From assembly GCF_011393335.1 (NCBI RefSeq), contig NZ_CP049865.1, positions 2,312,722 to 2,376,721 on the forward strand: DNA of 64,000 nt, read 5' to 3'. This DNA is from Propioniciclava coleopterorum (lineage in GTDB: Bacteria > Actinomycetota > Actinomycetes > Propionibacteriales > Propionibacteriaceae). Below the pieces are notes generated by a model. That model saw nothing but the letters and a program-made list of their open reading frames with translations. It searched no databases and had not been told where the DNA came from. The translations under genes and the position numbers were made by a program. Shown one piece after another: positions 44,701 through 53,176 of the stretch. Within the stretch, counting starts at the first letter, position 1. The number at the start of each line of letters is the position of its first letter.

Positions 44701-44937
44701 CTGACCGAGGCGCTGCGGGAGGACCAGAGCCTGGTCGCCCAGGCGAAGGTGAACAGCCTGGAGCAGTTCCTGGCCTCCCCGTCGCTGCACGACGCCGTCA
44801 TGCTGGCCGTGGCAGAGACGCACGTGGCGCAGGGGCGGATGGCTGAGTTGTTCGGTGAGAAGGGTGCGGTCGAGCAGGCGGTCCTGGAGGCGCTCGGGGA
44901 GATCTTCTACCGGGATGAGCACGACGCGAAGAACTGA
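41788..44937 (+). CDS. hsdR: Type I restriction endonuclease subunit
   Basis: Motor and nuclease subunit of 1049 residues. The N-terminal PD-(D/E)xK nuclease domain contains LDLVFFVNGIPVATAELKT (Glu 164, Lys 166). The helicase core has HSAGSGKT (318-325), DEAHSSQTG (from 438), and VAFTATPKAKT as motif III. A second RecA domain has VANKFQTGFDQPKL and TLSRLNRALPGKK. The C-terminal region binds the methylase complex. The start overlaps the hsdS stop, so the three genes form one operon. Confidence 0.95.
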   Translation: MSAQHREKTFEDELVAHLAAHGWEYSPDDDGYDVDRALYPPDVEAWLAGTQPQEWDKLVKPSFSPEAQRKAVDSLLTRLAKVLDQDPKVGGGSLAVLRKGFKHQTASFTMMQRRPEQTVNETINARYAANRLRVMRQVHYSVKKPALSLDLVFFVNGIPVATAELKTDFTQSINDAKRQYLYDRPPAGEPLLGFGSRALVHFAVSNDEVWMTTRLAGEQTRFLPFNRGVAGHAGNGADEDGGSPTSYLWRDVLARDAWLDILGKFIHYETTQHKDPDTGAVASSRALIFPRFHQLDAVTRLVADARVNGPGQRYLIQHSAGSGKTRSIAWTAHRLATLHDAANKKVFDTVIVVTDRTVLDDQLQEAVKQIETTSGVVATISKREASKESFSSKSAYLASTLAGGKLIVVVTLQTFPFVLEAIRQNKALAGRSFAVIADEAHSSQTGQAAAKLKQVLSAQEFADLADGGEVDVEAVLAADAAAQADAHNISFVAFTATPKAKTIELFGTRQADGSPPRAFHVYTMAQAIEEGFILDVLANYTSYYTAWQLAKNAESNGLPVVRTDEEGNLVDQDAARKGLLRWVKLHPTNIAQKVAIIVEFFEANVKHLLDGQAKAMVVTDSRMAAVRYKRAIDAYIAKQGYSDVATLVAFSGEVVFSPSDLLPEDAGTLIADEPYTESTMNPGVKDLRGAFDTDEYQVMIVANKFQTGFDQPKLCFMAVDKRLDGVATVQTLSRLNRALPGKKTMVLDFVNNPDDVLASFRQFYAEAELSGTTDPNLIHDLATKLDLTDIYWADELGHVVEVFIQGLGNNALAGALQPVKHRYMAQWKAAHSGHDKAKVNELDQFRKDVSSYVRLYDFISQVFAFEDTDVEKHAIFYRLLAPHLRTDQADTPVDLTGVTLPLIYQKKTGDKQDLGLAQAPAADPMKPITGVGTKPPREPQDVLLERVIQELNAKFTGEDFRESQVKAWVAALTEALREDQSLVAQAKVNSLEQFLASPSLHDAVMLAVAETHVAQGRMAELFGEKGAVEQAVLEALGEIFYRDEHDAKN

Positions 44938-44992
44938 CTGACGGCTGTCCGCCGCCTCCTCAGCGGCCGGGGCGTCCGTCGGGCGGAAGTGT

Positions 44993-46173
44993 TCAGCCGA
45001 CCCCGACCTGCAGCAGGCGTCCGCCCGCGCCGTCCTCCAGCAGCCACAGCGAACCGTCGGGGCCCTGCTGCACGGCGCGGATCCGGTTCCCCAACGGGAC
45101 GGTCTGGGTGGCGACGGCGCGGCCGTCCTCGAGGTCGACCCGGAGCAGCGCCTGGCCCGACAGCGCGCCCAGCAGCGCGTCCCCGCGCCACGCCGGCACG
45201 GCGTCCCCGGTGTAGAGCAGCAGCGATCCGGGCGACACCGACGGCGTCCACCAGGCCGACGGGGCGACGAACCCGTCGCCGTCGGCGTGGTCGGGGATCT
45301 CGCCGCCGCCGTAGTGCGAGCCGTTGGACGCCCGCGGCCAGCCGTAGTTGCCGCCCGGCTCGATCAGGTTGAGTTCGTCGCCGCCTTGGGGGCCCATCTC
45401 CGAGGCCCACAGCCTGCCGGCCTCGTCGAAGTCGAGCCCCAGCACGTTGCGGTGCCCGTAGCTCCAGATCGCCTCGGCACCCGGCCGGTCGGCGAACGGG
45501 TTGCCCGGCGCGGGGGTGCCGTCGGGCAGCAGCCGCAGGATCTTGCCCAGGGTGGTCGACAGGTCCTGGGCGGGCTCCATCTTCTGCCGGTCGCCCGAAC
45601 TGACGAACAGGTGGGCGCCGTCGGGGGAGAACGCCAGTCGGTGGCTGAAGTGCCCACCGCCCGACGTCGGGGGTTGCCGCCAGATCGCCGTGAGACCGTC
45701 GAGTCGGGCGGCGTCGCCGTCGACGGTGAGGCGGCCCCGGCCGACGACCGCGCCGGACGCCGACCCGTCGCCCTCGACCCAACTCAGGTACACCGTGCCG
45801 TCCTCGGCGAAGGTCGGCCCCGGCACGACGTCGCCCAGTCCGCCCTGCCCTGCCACCCGGACGCGCGGCGTGCCCGCCACGGCCAGTTGCTTCCCGGACG
45901 CCGGGTCGATCAGGTGCAGGGCGCCGGTGCGCTCGGTGACGGCCAGCCAGGGCGTCCCCGGAAGGAAGGCCATCGCCCAGGGCTCGTCGAACGTGGCGCG
46001 CTCCGTCGTCATCACGGAGGGGGAGCCGTGCCGCCCGAGGTCCCGGTCGCTCCCGGCGACGGGGCCGTGACCGGCGGCGGCGACGGTGGGTTCGCGGGAC
46101 CGGACGCGGTGCAGGCGGTCGCCGACAGCACGCCGGCCAGGGCCAGCGCGGACGCGGCGATCCGGGGGTTCAT
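44993..46173 (-). pseudogene. PQQ-dependent sugar dehydrogenase lipoprotein, apparent frameshift
   Basis: Predicted soluble-type glucose/sorbosone dehydrogenase on the cell surface, about 393 residues if repaired. The N-terminus (ATG at 46173) is a lipoprotein signal, MNPRIAASALALAGVLSATAC, with a Pro/Gly linker. The catalytic part begins MTTERATFDEPWAMAFLPG in a different frame. One extra base in the GGGGG run 46019-46023 joins them. Six-bladed propeller motifs include SHRLAFSPDGAHLFVSSGDR, GHRNVLGLDFDEAGRLW, EMGPQGGDELNLIEPGGNYG, shown here in short form. Residues such as the catalytic His and Arg are in those motifs. If no repair is assumed, translation from the internal ATG at about 46012 would give a cytosolic protein, which is unlikely for this family. 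Confidence 0.8.
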
Positions 46174-46266
46174 GTCCCGACGCTACCCGGACGCCCCCAA
46201 TCCCCGGCAAGCCCCGGGACGCCGTTCGCCGCGGCCGCGCCCCAGGAGCGGCGAGATCGTTCCCCC

Positions 46267-46312
46267 TTGCGCTCGGCAAAACCCGGGTCTAACCTACAAC
46301 CAAATGGTTGTA
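46267..46312 (+). promoter_or_regulatory. arsR-type promoter with palindromic operator over the start codon
   Basis: TTGCGC (46267-46272), 17 bp, TAACCT (46290-46295), then ATG 8 nt later. TACAACCA/TGGTTGTA form a perfect 8-bp inverted repeat with a 2-bp centre (46295-46312) that covers the transcription start and the start codon. It is a likely autoregulatory operator. Confidence 0.6.
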
Positions 46313-46693
46313 TATGAAGGCTCCGAGGAGCAGACGAACCGGATCTTCCGGGCCCTGGCCGACCCGACGCGACGTGACATCGTCCGCCGGACGGTGTCGG
46401 GCGAGGCGTCGGTCTCGGAGCTGGCGGCGGCCTACGACATGTCGTTCGCCGCGGTGCAGAAGCACGTCGCGGTGCTCGAGGCGGCCGGGCTGGTCGCCAA
46501 GGAGCAGCGCGGACGCGAGCGCATCGTCCGCGGCCGACCCGAGGTGCTGCGGCACGTGCACGCCGTGCTCGACGAGCTCGAACTGCTGTGGCGCACCCGG
46601 ATGCAGCAGCTGGACGACCTCTTCGCGCAGGAGGCCGAAGCCGACGCCGCCACCCGACCCCACGACGGCACGCCGCCGCCCCCCGTCCCCTGA
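46304..46693 (+). CDS. ArsR-family repressor (SdpR-like)
   Basis: Helix-turn-helix repressor of 129 residues. RIFRALADPTRRDIVRR (about 12-28) and VSELAAAYDMSFAAVQKHVAVLEAAGLV (about 35-62; motif in key residues SELA, AVQKHV, LEAAGLV) match the SdpR/YczG branch, which lacks the usual metal-binding CxC. Such repressors are nearly always paired with an SRPBCC/AHSA1 protein, and here that gene follows after 73 nt. The inverted repeat over its own start codon suggests autorepression. The signal is unknown. Confidence 0.88.
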   Translation: MVVYEGSEEQTNRIFRALADPTRRDIVRRTVSGEASVSELAAAYDMSFAAVQKHVAVLEAAGLVAKEQRGRERIVRGRPEVLRHVHAVLDELELLWRTRMQQLDDLFAQEAEADAATRPHDGTPPPPVP

Positions 46694-46766
46694 CCGATCG
46701 GCCCGCCGGAGAGCGACGGACCCACCACCATTCGGCCGACCCCGGCCATCACCCGAAGGAACCGAC

Positions 46767-47741
46767 ATGCCCATCACCGATGTCACCCGCGACCTCGACG
46801 CCCTCACGCTCACCGTGGTGGCCGAGTTCCCCGTCCCCGTGCAGCGCCTCTGGGACGCCTACACCGACCCGCGCCAGATCGAGAAGTTCTGGGGCCCGCC
46901 GACCTTCCCCGCCACCTTCACCCGCCACGACGCCCACGCCGGCGGGCGCAGCGACTACGTCATGACCGGCCCCGACGGCGAGCGCCACGGCGGCTACTGG
47001 GAGTGGCTGTCCGTGGACGCCCCCCGCTCCTTCGAGGTCGTCGACGGCTTCGCCGAGGCGGACGGCCGCCCGAACACCGACCTGCCCACGACCCGCGCCC
47101 GGTTCGCGTTCGAGCCGGCCGGGGCGGGGTCGCGCGTGACGTGCGTGTCGACCTTCGGGTCGTTGGCCGAACTCGAGCAACTCGTCGCCATGGGCATGGA
47201 GGAGGGCATGCGCGAGGCCATGGGGCAGATCGACGCCGTGGTGGCCGACCTGGCCTCCTTCGCGGCAGGGCGCGGCACCCAGACCCAGCTCCTCGACGAC
47301 ACCCGGGTGCGGATCACCCGCATCATCCGCGGGTCCGTCGAGGACGTCTGGCGCGCCCACCACGAGCCCGCCCTCATCCAGCGCTGGATGCGCGGCCCCG
47401 ACGGCTGGGTCATGCCCGTCTGCGAGCTCGCCTCCGAGGTCGGCGGCACGTTCCGTCAGGAGTGGGAGACCGACGAGGGTGCCGACCGGTTCGGCTTCAC
47501 GGGCACGCTGCTGGAGTCGACGCCCCCGTACCGCGAGGTGAGCACCGAGCAGATGATCGGCACCGACGGGCCGGGCACCGTGAACGAGCTCACGCTGACC
47601 CCGGTCGAGGGCGGCACGCTGCTCGCCCTGGTCATCACCTACCCCGACGCCGCGACGCGCGACGCGGTGCTGGCGACCGGGATGGCCGAGGGCATGGAGG
47701 CCGGCTACGCCCGCCTGGACGCCGAACTCCAGGCCGCCTGA
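46767..47741 (+). CDS. Tandem SRPBCC (AHSA1-type) domain protein
   Basis: Soluble protein of 324 residues made of two AHSA1/START-like domains in a row: about 10-165 (VPVQRLWDAYTDPRQIEKFWGPP, short form) and about 175-320 (VRITRIIRGSVEDVWRAHHEP and IQRWMRGPDGW). These hydrophobic-pocket domains bind lipids or small molecules; partner ArsR proteins are thought to respond to related ligands. The double-domain form may come from an internal duplication. It is in an operon with the ArsR-family repressor. Confidence 0.87.
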   Translation: MPITDVTRDLDALTLTVVAEFPVPVQRLWDAYTDPRQIEKFWGPPTFPATFTRHDAHAGGRSDYVMTGPDGERHGGYWEWLSVDAPRSFEVVDGFAEADGRPNTDLPTTRARFAFEPAGAGSRVTCVSTFGSLAELEQLVAMGMEEGMREAMGQIDAVVADLASFAAGRGTQTQLLDDTRVRITRIIRGSVEDVWRAHHEPALIQRWMRGPDGWVMPVCELASEVGGTFRQEWETDEGADRFGFTGTLLESTPPYREVSTEQMIGTDGPGTVNELTLTPVEGGTLLALVITYPDAATRDAVLATGMAEGMEAGYARLDAELQAA

Positions 47742-47805
47742 CCGGCTGATCCGAGCGGTCGGCCGGCCCCCGGTCGTCCGGCCGCTCATGCCACGGTCGA
47801 CACGT

Positions 47806-47843
47806 GCGTCGGGTGCGGACGGAGCCCCGCCCGCACCCGACGC
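47806..47843. terminator. Bidirectional terminator hairpin
   Basis: A perfect 13-bp stem (47806-47818 with 47831-47843) with a 12-nt loop lies between convergent SRPBCC and FAD-oxidoreductase genes. Confidence 0.65.
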
Positions 47844-47855
47844 CCGCGGCCCGAA

Positions 47856-49244
47856 CTACGCCGAGACCGGCCGGTTGCTGCGCAGGACGCCCTGGGGGTC
47901 CGTCGCCGCCTTGATCGCCTGCAGCCGCGCCCTGGTCGCGTCGTCCCACCAGGTGTTGGCCTCGTCGTGGCCCAGGAAGTTCATCGGCGTCCGACCCGCC
48001 GTCGACGTCGCGGCGCAGTCGGCGATCCGGCCCAGCCAGCCCGCGAACACGGGCTCGAGCTCGGGTGCCGGCAGCAGCGCGAACGCCGTCAGGGAGTACG
48101 GCTCGGCGATCGGGCCGTGGCTGCCCAGATCCACGGGCGGCTCCGCCAGGCGGCCGCCGAGCTGGCGGATCTGCACGATCGCGACCGGGCAGTCGCTCCC
48201 CGGCCCCACCGTCGCCTCCAGCGCGTCCGCCGTCGCCGCGTCGAGCTCGTTCAGCAGCGTGGACACCGACAGCACGGGCGTCGGGTCGACGGGCTCCTCG
48301 GCCAGGTGGGGGATCTGCTCGGGCCCCAGCGGGCCGACCGAGTCGCGGATGGCGCCCGGGATGGCGCGCAGCGGCGCGAGCAGGTCGTCCAGTTCGTCCG
48401 CCTCGCCGAGGTGCGCGACCGCGACCGTCACGAAGTGGCCGCCGCGCAGGGGTTCGGGGATCTCCGGCAGGGGCGGCAGCGCCATGGCGTGCCACCAGGC
48501 CGTGAAGGTGTCCGGCGCCCGCTCGCAGACCGCGCGGAAGGCGTCGAGCACCGGACGCAACCGGTCGATCGGCCACCACAGCTGCCCGCCGTGGATGACG
48601 GGGGCCGGGTGGAGGCGCAGTTCGAGCGACACGACCACGGCCAGGTCCCCGCCGCCGCCGCGCAGCGCCCAGAGCAGGTCGGGGTCCGCGGCGTCCACGT
48701 GCCGCAGCGTGCCGGTGCCGTCCACCACGTCGGCGGCGACGATGCTGTCGCAGCCCAGCCCGAAGGCCCGCCCGAACCAGCTCAGCCCGCCGGTCAGGGT
48801 GAGCCCGACCACGCTGGGGTCGGGGTTGGAGCCCGACAGGAAGGTCAGCCCCGTGCCGGCGAGGGCGGCGCCGAGCTCGCCGGCGTTGACGCCCGCGCCG
48901 ATCCGGGCGGTCCGTCCCTCGACGTCGATGTCGATCCGATCCAGTGCGCGGGTGCGCAGCAGCAGGGAGCCGCTGACGTCGGCGCCGGCCCCGTGACCGC
49001 TGGGCTGGACGCAGACCTGGACGCCCTCGGCGCCGGCCCACTGCACGGCCCCCACGACGTCGTCGACGTCGTCGACCGCCAGGACGGCCAGCGGGCGCTG
49101 GTCGACGTTGAGGACCCACGGCGCGCGCACGCGGTCCCAGTCGGGGTGCTCGGGGGTGAACAGGTCGCCCGAGACGCGCAGGCGCAGGGCGTTCAGTGCC
49201 GCGGTCGACAGCGTCGGGCCGGGCGGTTCGAAGGTGTGGGACAT
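47856..49244 (-). CDS. FAD-binding oxidoreductase (BBE/PCMH type)
   Basis: Flavin oxidase or dehydrogenase of 462 residues. The PCMH-type FAD domain includes VQPSGHGAGADVSGSLLLRT, with the His of SGHG that commonly binds FAD covalently, and SVVGLTLTGGLSWFGRAFGL. The C-terminal berberine-bridge motif is NTWWDDATRARLQAIKAATD, shown in short form. The Cys that often makes a second FAD bond is not obvious. Oxidases in this family act on sugars, alcohols or secondary metabolites; the substrate is unknown. GGGAGGAG precedes the ATG at 49244. Confidence 0.87.
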   Translation of the reverse strand: MSHTFEPPGPTLSTAALNALRLRVSGDLFTPEHPDWDRVRAPWVLNVDQRPLAVLAVDDVDDVVGAVQWAGAEGVQVCVQPSGHGAGADVSGSLLLRTRALDRIDIDVEGRTARIGAGVNAGELGAALAGTGLTFLSGSNPDPSVVGLTLTGGLSWFGRAFGLGCDSIVAADVVDGTGTLRHVDAADPDLLWALRGGGGDLAVVVSLELRLHPAPVIHGGQLWWPIDRLRPVLDAFRAVCERAPDTFTAWWHAMALPPLPEIPEPLRGGHFVTVAVAHLGEADELDDLLAPLRAIPGAIRDSVGPLGPEQIPHLAEEPVDPTPVLSVSTLLNELDAATADALEATVGPGSDCPVAIVQIRQLGGRLAEPPVDLGSHGPIAEPYSLTAFALLPAPELEPVFAGWLGRIADCAATSTAGRTPMNFLGHDEANTWWDDATRARLQAIKAATDPQGVLRSNRPVSA

Positions 49245-49556
49245 GGGTGCTCCTCCCGATGGTGCGGCGGTCGCGCGCGCCGGCCGAGGGCTGGAGCCGC
49301 GCTGCTCGACTCGACTGCGCCGTGGCGGCGGGGTGTGGGCGTCGACGGTCCGAGGAGACGGGAGCGCTGCGCCACGGGTGAGCGGCTCAGCGTGCACGCG
49401 AACCATGGTGAGCGCCCTTGTCCCCGCGTGTCCTCCCCCGAAACGGGTGAGGAGGGCGGCAACACCGCGGGCGGGGTGCCCGAAGCACACGATCCCGGCG
49501 TGTCCGCGCGGTCGGAGCTGTCTCGGACAGCGCCGGTGGGGGCACGCCGTCCGGCC
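49245..49556. other. Gap between FAD oxidoreductase and purC
   Basis: No protein-coding pattern or RNA gene is recognised. The region should contain the promoter of the oxidoreductase gene (-) and upstream control sequence of purC (+). Confidence 0.4.
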
Positions 49557-49562
49557 TACCAT
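49557..49562 (+). promoter_or_regulatory. -10 box of purC (leaderless)
   Basis: TACCAT ends 6 nt before the GTG start at 49569. Confidence 0.5.
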
Positions 49563-49568
49563 CGAAGG

Positions 49569-50465
49569 GTGACCGACGACTACTACGGACTCGACCTCCC
49601 CCTCGTGTACGCCGGCAAGGTGCGGCGGATGTACGCCCTGCCCGACGCCGAGCCGTCGGAGGAGCGGGGGACCGGCCGGTTCCTGATGGTCGCCACCGAC
49701 TCGATCTCCGCGTTCGACCACGTCCTGAGCTCGATGATCATGGACAAGGGTGCCGTGCTGACCCGGATGAGCCTGTGGTGGTTCGACCAGCTCGGCGACA
49801 TCGTGCCGAACCACGTGGTCTCCACCGACGTGCCGCCGCCCGTGTCCGGACGCGCCGTCGTCACGGAGCGCCTGGAGATGATCCCCGTCGAGTGCGTCGT
49901 CCGCGGCTACCTCACCGGCTCGGGCTGGGCCGAGTACAAGAAGTCCGGAACCGTCACCGGCATCGAGCTGCCCGCCGGACTGCGCGACGGCGACCGGCTG
50001 CCCGAGCCGATCTTCACCCCGGCCATCAAAGCCGAACTGGGGGAGCACGACGAGAACGTGCCCTTCGAGACGATCGTCGCGCTGCACGGTGCCGACACCG
50101 CCGAGGAACTGCGCCGGCTCTCGCTGGCGCTCTACTCCCGCGCGGAGGGGATCGCCCGCGAGCGCGGCGTCATCCTGGCCGACACCAAGTTCGAGTTCGG
50201 ACGCCGCCCTGACGGCACGATCGTGCTGGCCGACGAGGTGCTCACGCCCGACTCGTCGCGGTTCTGGGACGCCGAGCGCTGGCATCCGGGCGGCGCGCAG
50301 CCCAGCTTCGACAAGCAGTTCGTCCGGGACTACCTCGCCGAGGAGTCCGGCTGGAACTCCGATTCCGACGTGCCGCCGCCCGCGCTGCCGGCGTCCGTGG
50401 TGGCCGCGACCCGCGACCGCTACGTCGAGGCGTACACCCGGCTGACGGGCCTGCCGTTCAACTGA
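49569..50465 (+). CDS. purC: SAICAR synthetase
   Basis: Phosphoribosylaminoimidazole-succinocarboxamide synthase of 298 residues, the longer eukaryote/actinobacteria-like form. It condenses CAIR with aspartate using ATP. Motifs are YAGKVRRMYAL (about 13-23), FLMVATDSISAFDHVL, VECVVRGYLTGSGWAEY and LADTKFEFG with DEVLTPDSSRFW. The GTG start is set by the -10 box 6 nt upstream; the open frame extends far upstream antisense to the oxidoreductase but has no family similarity there. Next genes are purS and purQ. Confidence 0.96.
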   Translation: MTDDYYGLDLPLVYAGKVRRMYALPDAEPSEERGTGRFLMVATDSISAFDHVLSSMIMDKGAVLTRMSLWWFDQLGDIVPNHVVSTDVPPPVSGRAVVTERLEMIPVECVVRGYLTGSGWAEYKKSGTVTGIELPAGLRDGDRLPEPIFTPAIKAELGEHDENVPFETIVALHGADTAEELRRLSLALYSRAEGIARERGVILADTKFEFGRRPDGTIVLADEVLTPDSSRFWDAERWHPGGAQPSFDKQFVRDYLAEESGWNSDSDVPPPALPASVVAATRDRYVEAYTRLTGLPFN

Positions 50466-50509
50466 CGCCCACGGGGCGCCGGGTGGGCCGTGGCGAGCGG
50501 CGGTTCGGA

Positions 50510-50515
50510 TAGGAT
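50510..50515 (+). promoter_or_regulatory. -10 box of purS-purQ (leaderless)
   Basis: TAGGAT ends 7 nt before the ATG at 50523, indicating that purSQ has its own promoter separate from purC. Confidence 0.5.
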
Positions 50516-50522
50516 CGCGGGC

Positions 50523-50768
50523 ATGGCGCGAGTGATCGTTGACGTGATGCCCAAGCCGGAGATCCTTGACCCCCAGGGCAAGGCGGTCACCGGTGCCCTG
50601 CAGCGACTGGGTTTCACGGGCCTGACGGTCCGCCAGGGCAAGCGCTTCGAGATCGACGTGGACGGCGACGTGACGCCCGAGCGCCTCGACGAGATCCGGG
50701 ACGCCGCCGAGAAGCTGCTGGCCAACACCGTGATCGAGGCCTTCGACGTCCGGGTGGACGCCGAATGA
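50523..50768 (+). CDS. purS: FGAM synthase subunit PurS
   Basis: Small bridging subunit of 81 residues that links PurL and PurQ in formylglycinamidine synthase. The sequence [21 protein letters not shown] (about 5-24; key words [13 protein letters not shown]) and [12 protein letters not shown] are diagnostic, with a closing [12 protein letters not shown]. The stop overlaps the purQ start by 4 nt, ensuring coupled translation. Confidence 0.95.
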   Translation: MARVIVDVMPKPEILDPQGKAVTGALQRLGFTGLTVRQGKRFEIDVDGDVTPERLDEIRDAAEKLLANTVIEAFDVRVDAE

Positions 50769-51442
50769 CCCGCGTCGGCGTCGTCACCTTCCCGGGTTCC
50801 CTGGACGACCAGGACGCCCGCCGCGCCGTGACGCTCGCGGGGATGGAGGCCGTCCCGCTGTGGCACGCCGCCCACGACCTGGAGGGCGTGGACGCGGTGA
50901 TCCTGCCCGGCGGCTTCTCCTACGGCGACTACCTGCGCTGCGGCGCCATCGCGCGCTTCAGCCCGATCATGACCGAGATCGTCGCCGCCGCGAACTCCGG
51001 CCTGCCGGTGCTGGGCATCTGCAACGGCTTCCAGGTGCTGTGCGAGTCGCACCTGCTCCCCGGCGCCCTCATCCGCAACGACCGCCGCACCTTCGTGTGC
51101 CGCGACCAGACCCTCAAGGTCGAGTCGCGCGACACGGTGTGGACGTGCGCGATGGAGGAGGGTCAGGAGATCGAGATCGTCCTGAAGAACGGCGAGGGCC
51201 GCTACATCGCCGACGACGAGACGCTGGCCCGCCTCGAGGGCGAGAACCAGGTGGTGTTCCGCTACCTCGGCGTGAACCCCAACGGCTCCTCCAACGACAT
51301 CGCCGGCGTCACCAACGCCCGCGGCAACGTGGTGGGACTGATGCCGCACCCCGAGCACAACGTCGAGGCCCTCACCGGCCCCTCGCTGGACGGCCGGCTG
51401 TTCTTCGACAGCCTCACGCAGTTCCTCTCGGCGCGCGTCTGA
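50765..51442 (+). CDS. purQ: FGAM synthase glutaminase subunit PurQ
   Basis: Class I glutamine amidotransferase of 225 residues that supplies ammonia to PurL. The nucleophile Cys lies in [10 protein letters not shown] (about residue 86), and the His/Glu pair is in MPHPEHNVE near the C-terminus. The N-terminal [18 protein letters not shown] and [17 protein letters not shown] are typical. It is followed by a strong terminator; purL is encoded 5 kb further on the same strand. Confidence 0.96.
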   Translation: MTRVGVVTFPGSLDDQDARRAVTLAGMEAVPLWHAAHDLEGVDAVILPGGFSYGDYLRCGAIARFSPIMTEIVAAANSGLPVLGICNGFQVLCESHLLPGALIRNDRRTFVCRDQTLKVESRDTVWTCAMEEGQEIEIVLKNGEGRYIADDETLARLEGENQVVFRYLGVNPNGSSNDIAGVTNARGNVVGLMPHPEHNVEALTGPSLDGRLFFDSLTQFLSARV

Positions 51443-51470
51443 GCCCACGCACCGACGCCCACGCACGCAC

Positions 51471-51502
51471 GAAGGCCGCGCCCCCGCCGGGGCGCGGCCT
51501 TC
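51471..51502. terminator. Bidirectional terminator (purQ / ABC permease)
   Basis: A perfect 14-bp GC-rich stem (51471-51484 with 51489-51502) with a 4-nt loop lies between convergent genes. Short T-containing tails follow on both strands. Confidence 0.8.
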
Positions 51503-51508
51503 GTCGTC

Positions 51509-53176
51509 CTAGACGCTGATGTCGTCGGAGTCGCTCAGCTTGAAGAACAGCAGCAGCGACAGCACGGTCGTGATCGTCAGGATCGTCGACAGGGCCGCGG
51601 CGGTGCCGTAGCTGGCCCGCATCACCTCGGTGAAGATCGCCACCGACATGGTCGCGGTCTTGCCGGTGTAGAGGATCAGCGTCGAGCTGAGCTCGTTGAT
51701 GACCGTCACCCAGCTCAGCACCGCGCCCGACAGGACGCCGGGCAGCATGGCCGGCAGGGTGACCCGCACGAACGACTTCATCGGGCGGGCGCCGAGGCTG
51801 ACGGCGGCCTCCTCGATGTTGGGGTTGATCTGGTGCAGGATCGCGGCCGAGGAGCGCACCGTGTACGGGACGCGGCGCACCACGTACATGATGACCAGGA
51901 TGGCCACCGTCCCCGACAGCATGAGCGGTGGCCGGTTGAACGTCAGCAGCATCGTGATGCCCAGCACCGCGCCCGGGATCACGTAGGGGAACATGATGAA
52001 CATGTCGAGGATCCGCGTCAGGATGTTCGCCCGCCGCACCGACACGTAGGCCACCAGGACGCCCACCACCACGATGATGACGATCGCCATCACGCCGAAC
52101 AGGAAGGTGTTGATGACCGGGGTCATCATGCCGTCCAGCACCTGCCGGTAGCTCTCCAGGGAGAACCCGGGCACGAAGATGACGCCCTTGGTCTTCAGGA
52201 ACGACGTGTACACCACGGTGAGCTGGGGCAGCGTGGCGACGAACACGATGATCCACAGGAACGCGTTCACCGCGACGGCGCGCCAGCCGTGCAGTTGCTT
52301 GGGCTTCATCGGGTTGAGCGCGCTCATCAGGAACTTGCGCCGGTTGCCCAGCCAGTTCTGCACCCAGAACACCACGCCGGCGATCACCATCAGGATCACC
52401 GAGATCGCGGCGGCGAAGTTGGAGCTGCCGCCCGTCTCGCCGACGAACTCGTTGTAGATCAGCACCGGGAGCACCGTGTAGCCCTCGCCGATCAGCTGCG
52501 GGGTGCCGTAGTCGGCGATGGCCCGCATGAACACGATGACGCTGCCGGCCAGGATCGTCGGCACGATGACGGGCAGGATCACCTTGGTGGCGGTCCGCCA
52601 GGCGGTCGCCCCCAGGCTCTCGGACGCCTCCCCGACCGACGCGTCCATCTTGCGCAGCGCGCCGCAGGCGTACAGGTACAGGTAGGGGAACAGCTTCAGC
52701 ACGAACACCATGGCGATGCCGTTGAAGCCGTAGATCGACGGCATCTCGAAGCCGGTGGTGTCGGACAGGAACCGGGTCACGATGCCCGCCCGGCCGAACA
52801 GCAGGATCCACGCGTAGGCGCCGATGAAGGGGGGCGACAGCAGCGAGATGATGATCAGGATGTCCATGGTGCGCTGGAACCGGATCCTGAACCGGGTCAC
52901 GAAGTAGGCCATCGGGACGGCGATCACGACCGTCCAGAACGTGACGACCAGCGTCACGACCAGGCTGTTGACCAGCGCGCTGCGGTAGTACTCCCGGCCG
53001 AAGAACTTCGCGAAGTTGTCCAGCGTCCAGGTGTGGGTCTCGGGGTCCTGGAAGCCCGAGACGATCAGCGTGACGAGCGGGTAGACCAGGAACAGCCCGA
53101 AGCCGGCGAACGCCGCCCAGGTCACCCAGGTCCAGAAGTCAGGACGCCGCCGCTGCCCGATCGTTGCCGACGACAT
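51509..53176 (-). CDS. ABC transporter permease, FbpB/ThiP type (fused two-domain)
   Basis: Membrane permease of 555 residues with two repeated six-helix domains, the layout of ferric-iron and thiamine permeases. Each half has an EAA-type coupling loop: ASVGEASESLGATAWRTATKVILP and NIEEAAVSLGARPMKSFVRVTLP (key words EASESLGA and EEAAVSLGA). It works with the ATPase (start overlaps its end by 38 nt) and the lipoprotein at 54359. The cargo may be Fe(III), a phosphonate or another small anion. Confidence 0.88.
   Translation of the reverse strand: MSSATIGQRRRPDFWTWVTWAAFAGFGLFLVYPLVTLIVSGFQDPETHTWTLDNFAKFFGREYYRSALVNSLVVTLVVTFWTVVIAVPMAYFVTRFRIRFQRTMDILIIISLLSPPFIGAYAWILLFGRAGIVTRFLSDTTGFEMPSIYGFNGIAMVFVLKLFPYLYLYACGALRKMDASVGEASESLGATAWRTATKVILPVIVPTILAGSVIVFMRAIADYGTPQLIGEGYTVLPVLIYNEFVGETGGSSNFAAAISVILMVIAGVVFWVQNWLGNRRKFLMSALNPMKPKQLHGWRAVAVNAFLWIIVFVATLPQLTVVYTSFLKTKGVIFVPGFSLESYRQVLDGMMTPVINTFLFGVMAIVIIVVVGVLVAYVSVRRANILTRILDMFIMFPYVIPGAVLGITMLLTFNRPPLMLSGTVAILVIMYVVRRVPYTVRSSAAILHQINPNIEEAAVSLGARPMKSFVRVTLPAMLPGVLSGAVLSWVTVINELSSTLILYTGKTATMSVAIFTEVMRASYGTAAALSTILTITTVLSLLLFFKLSDSDDISV

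Noticed and set aside
38611-44937. Phage-defence island with extra systems around hsdMSR
   Set aside because: Only the three type I genes are present; flanking genes are metabolic and no other defence family was found.
49193-49465. 90-codon minus-strand frame upstream of the FAD oxidoreductase
   Set aside because: It is an out-of-frame extension through the promoter region; the enzyme has a good start and ribosome site at 49244.
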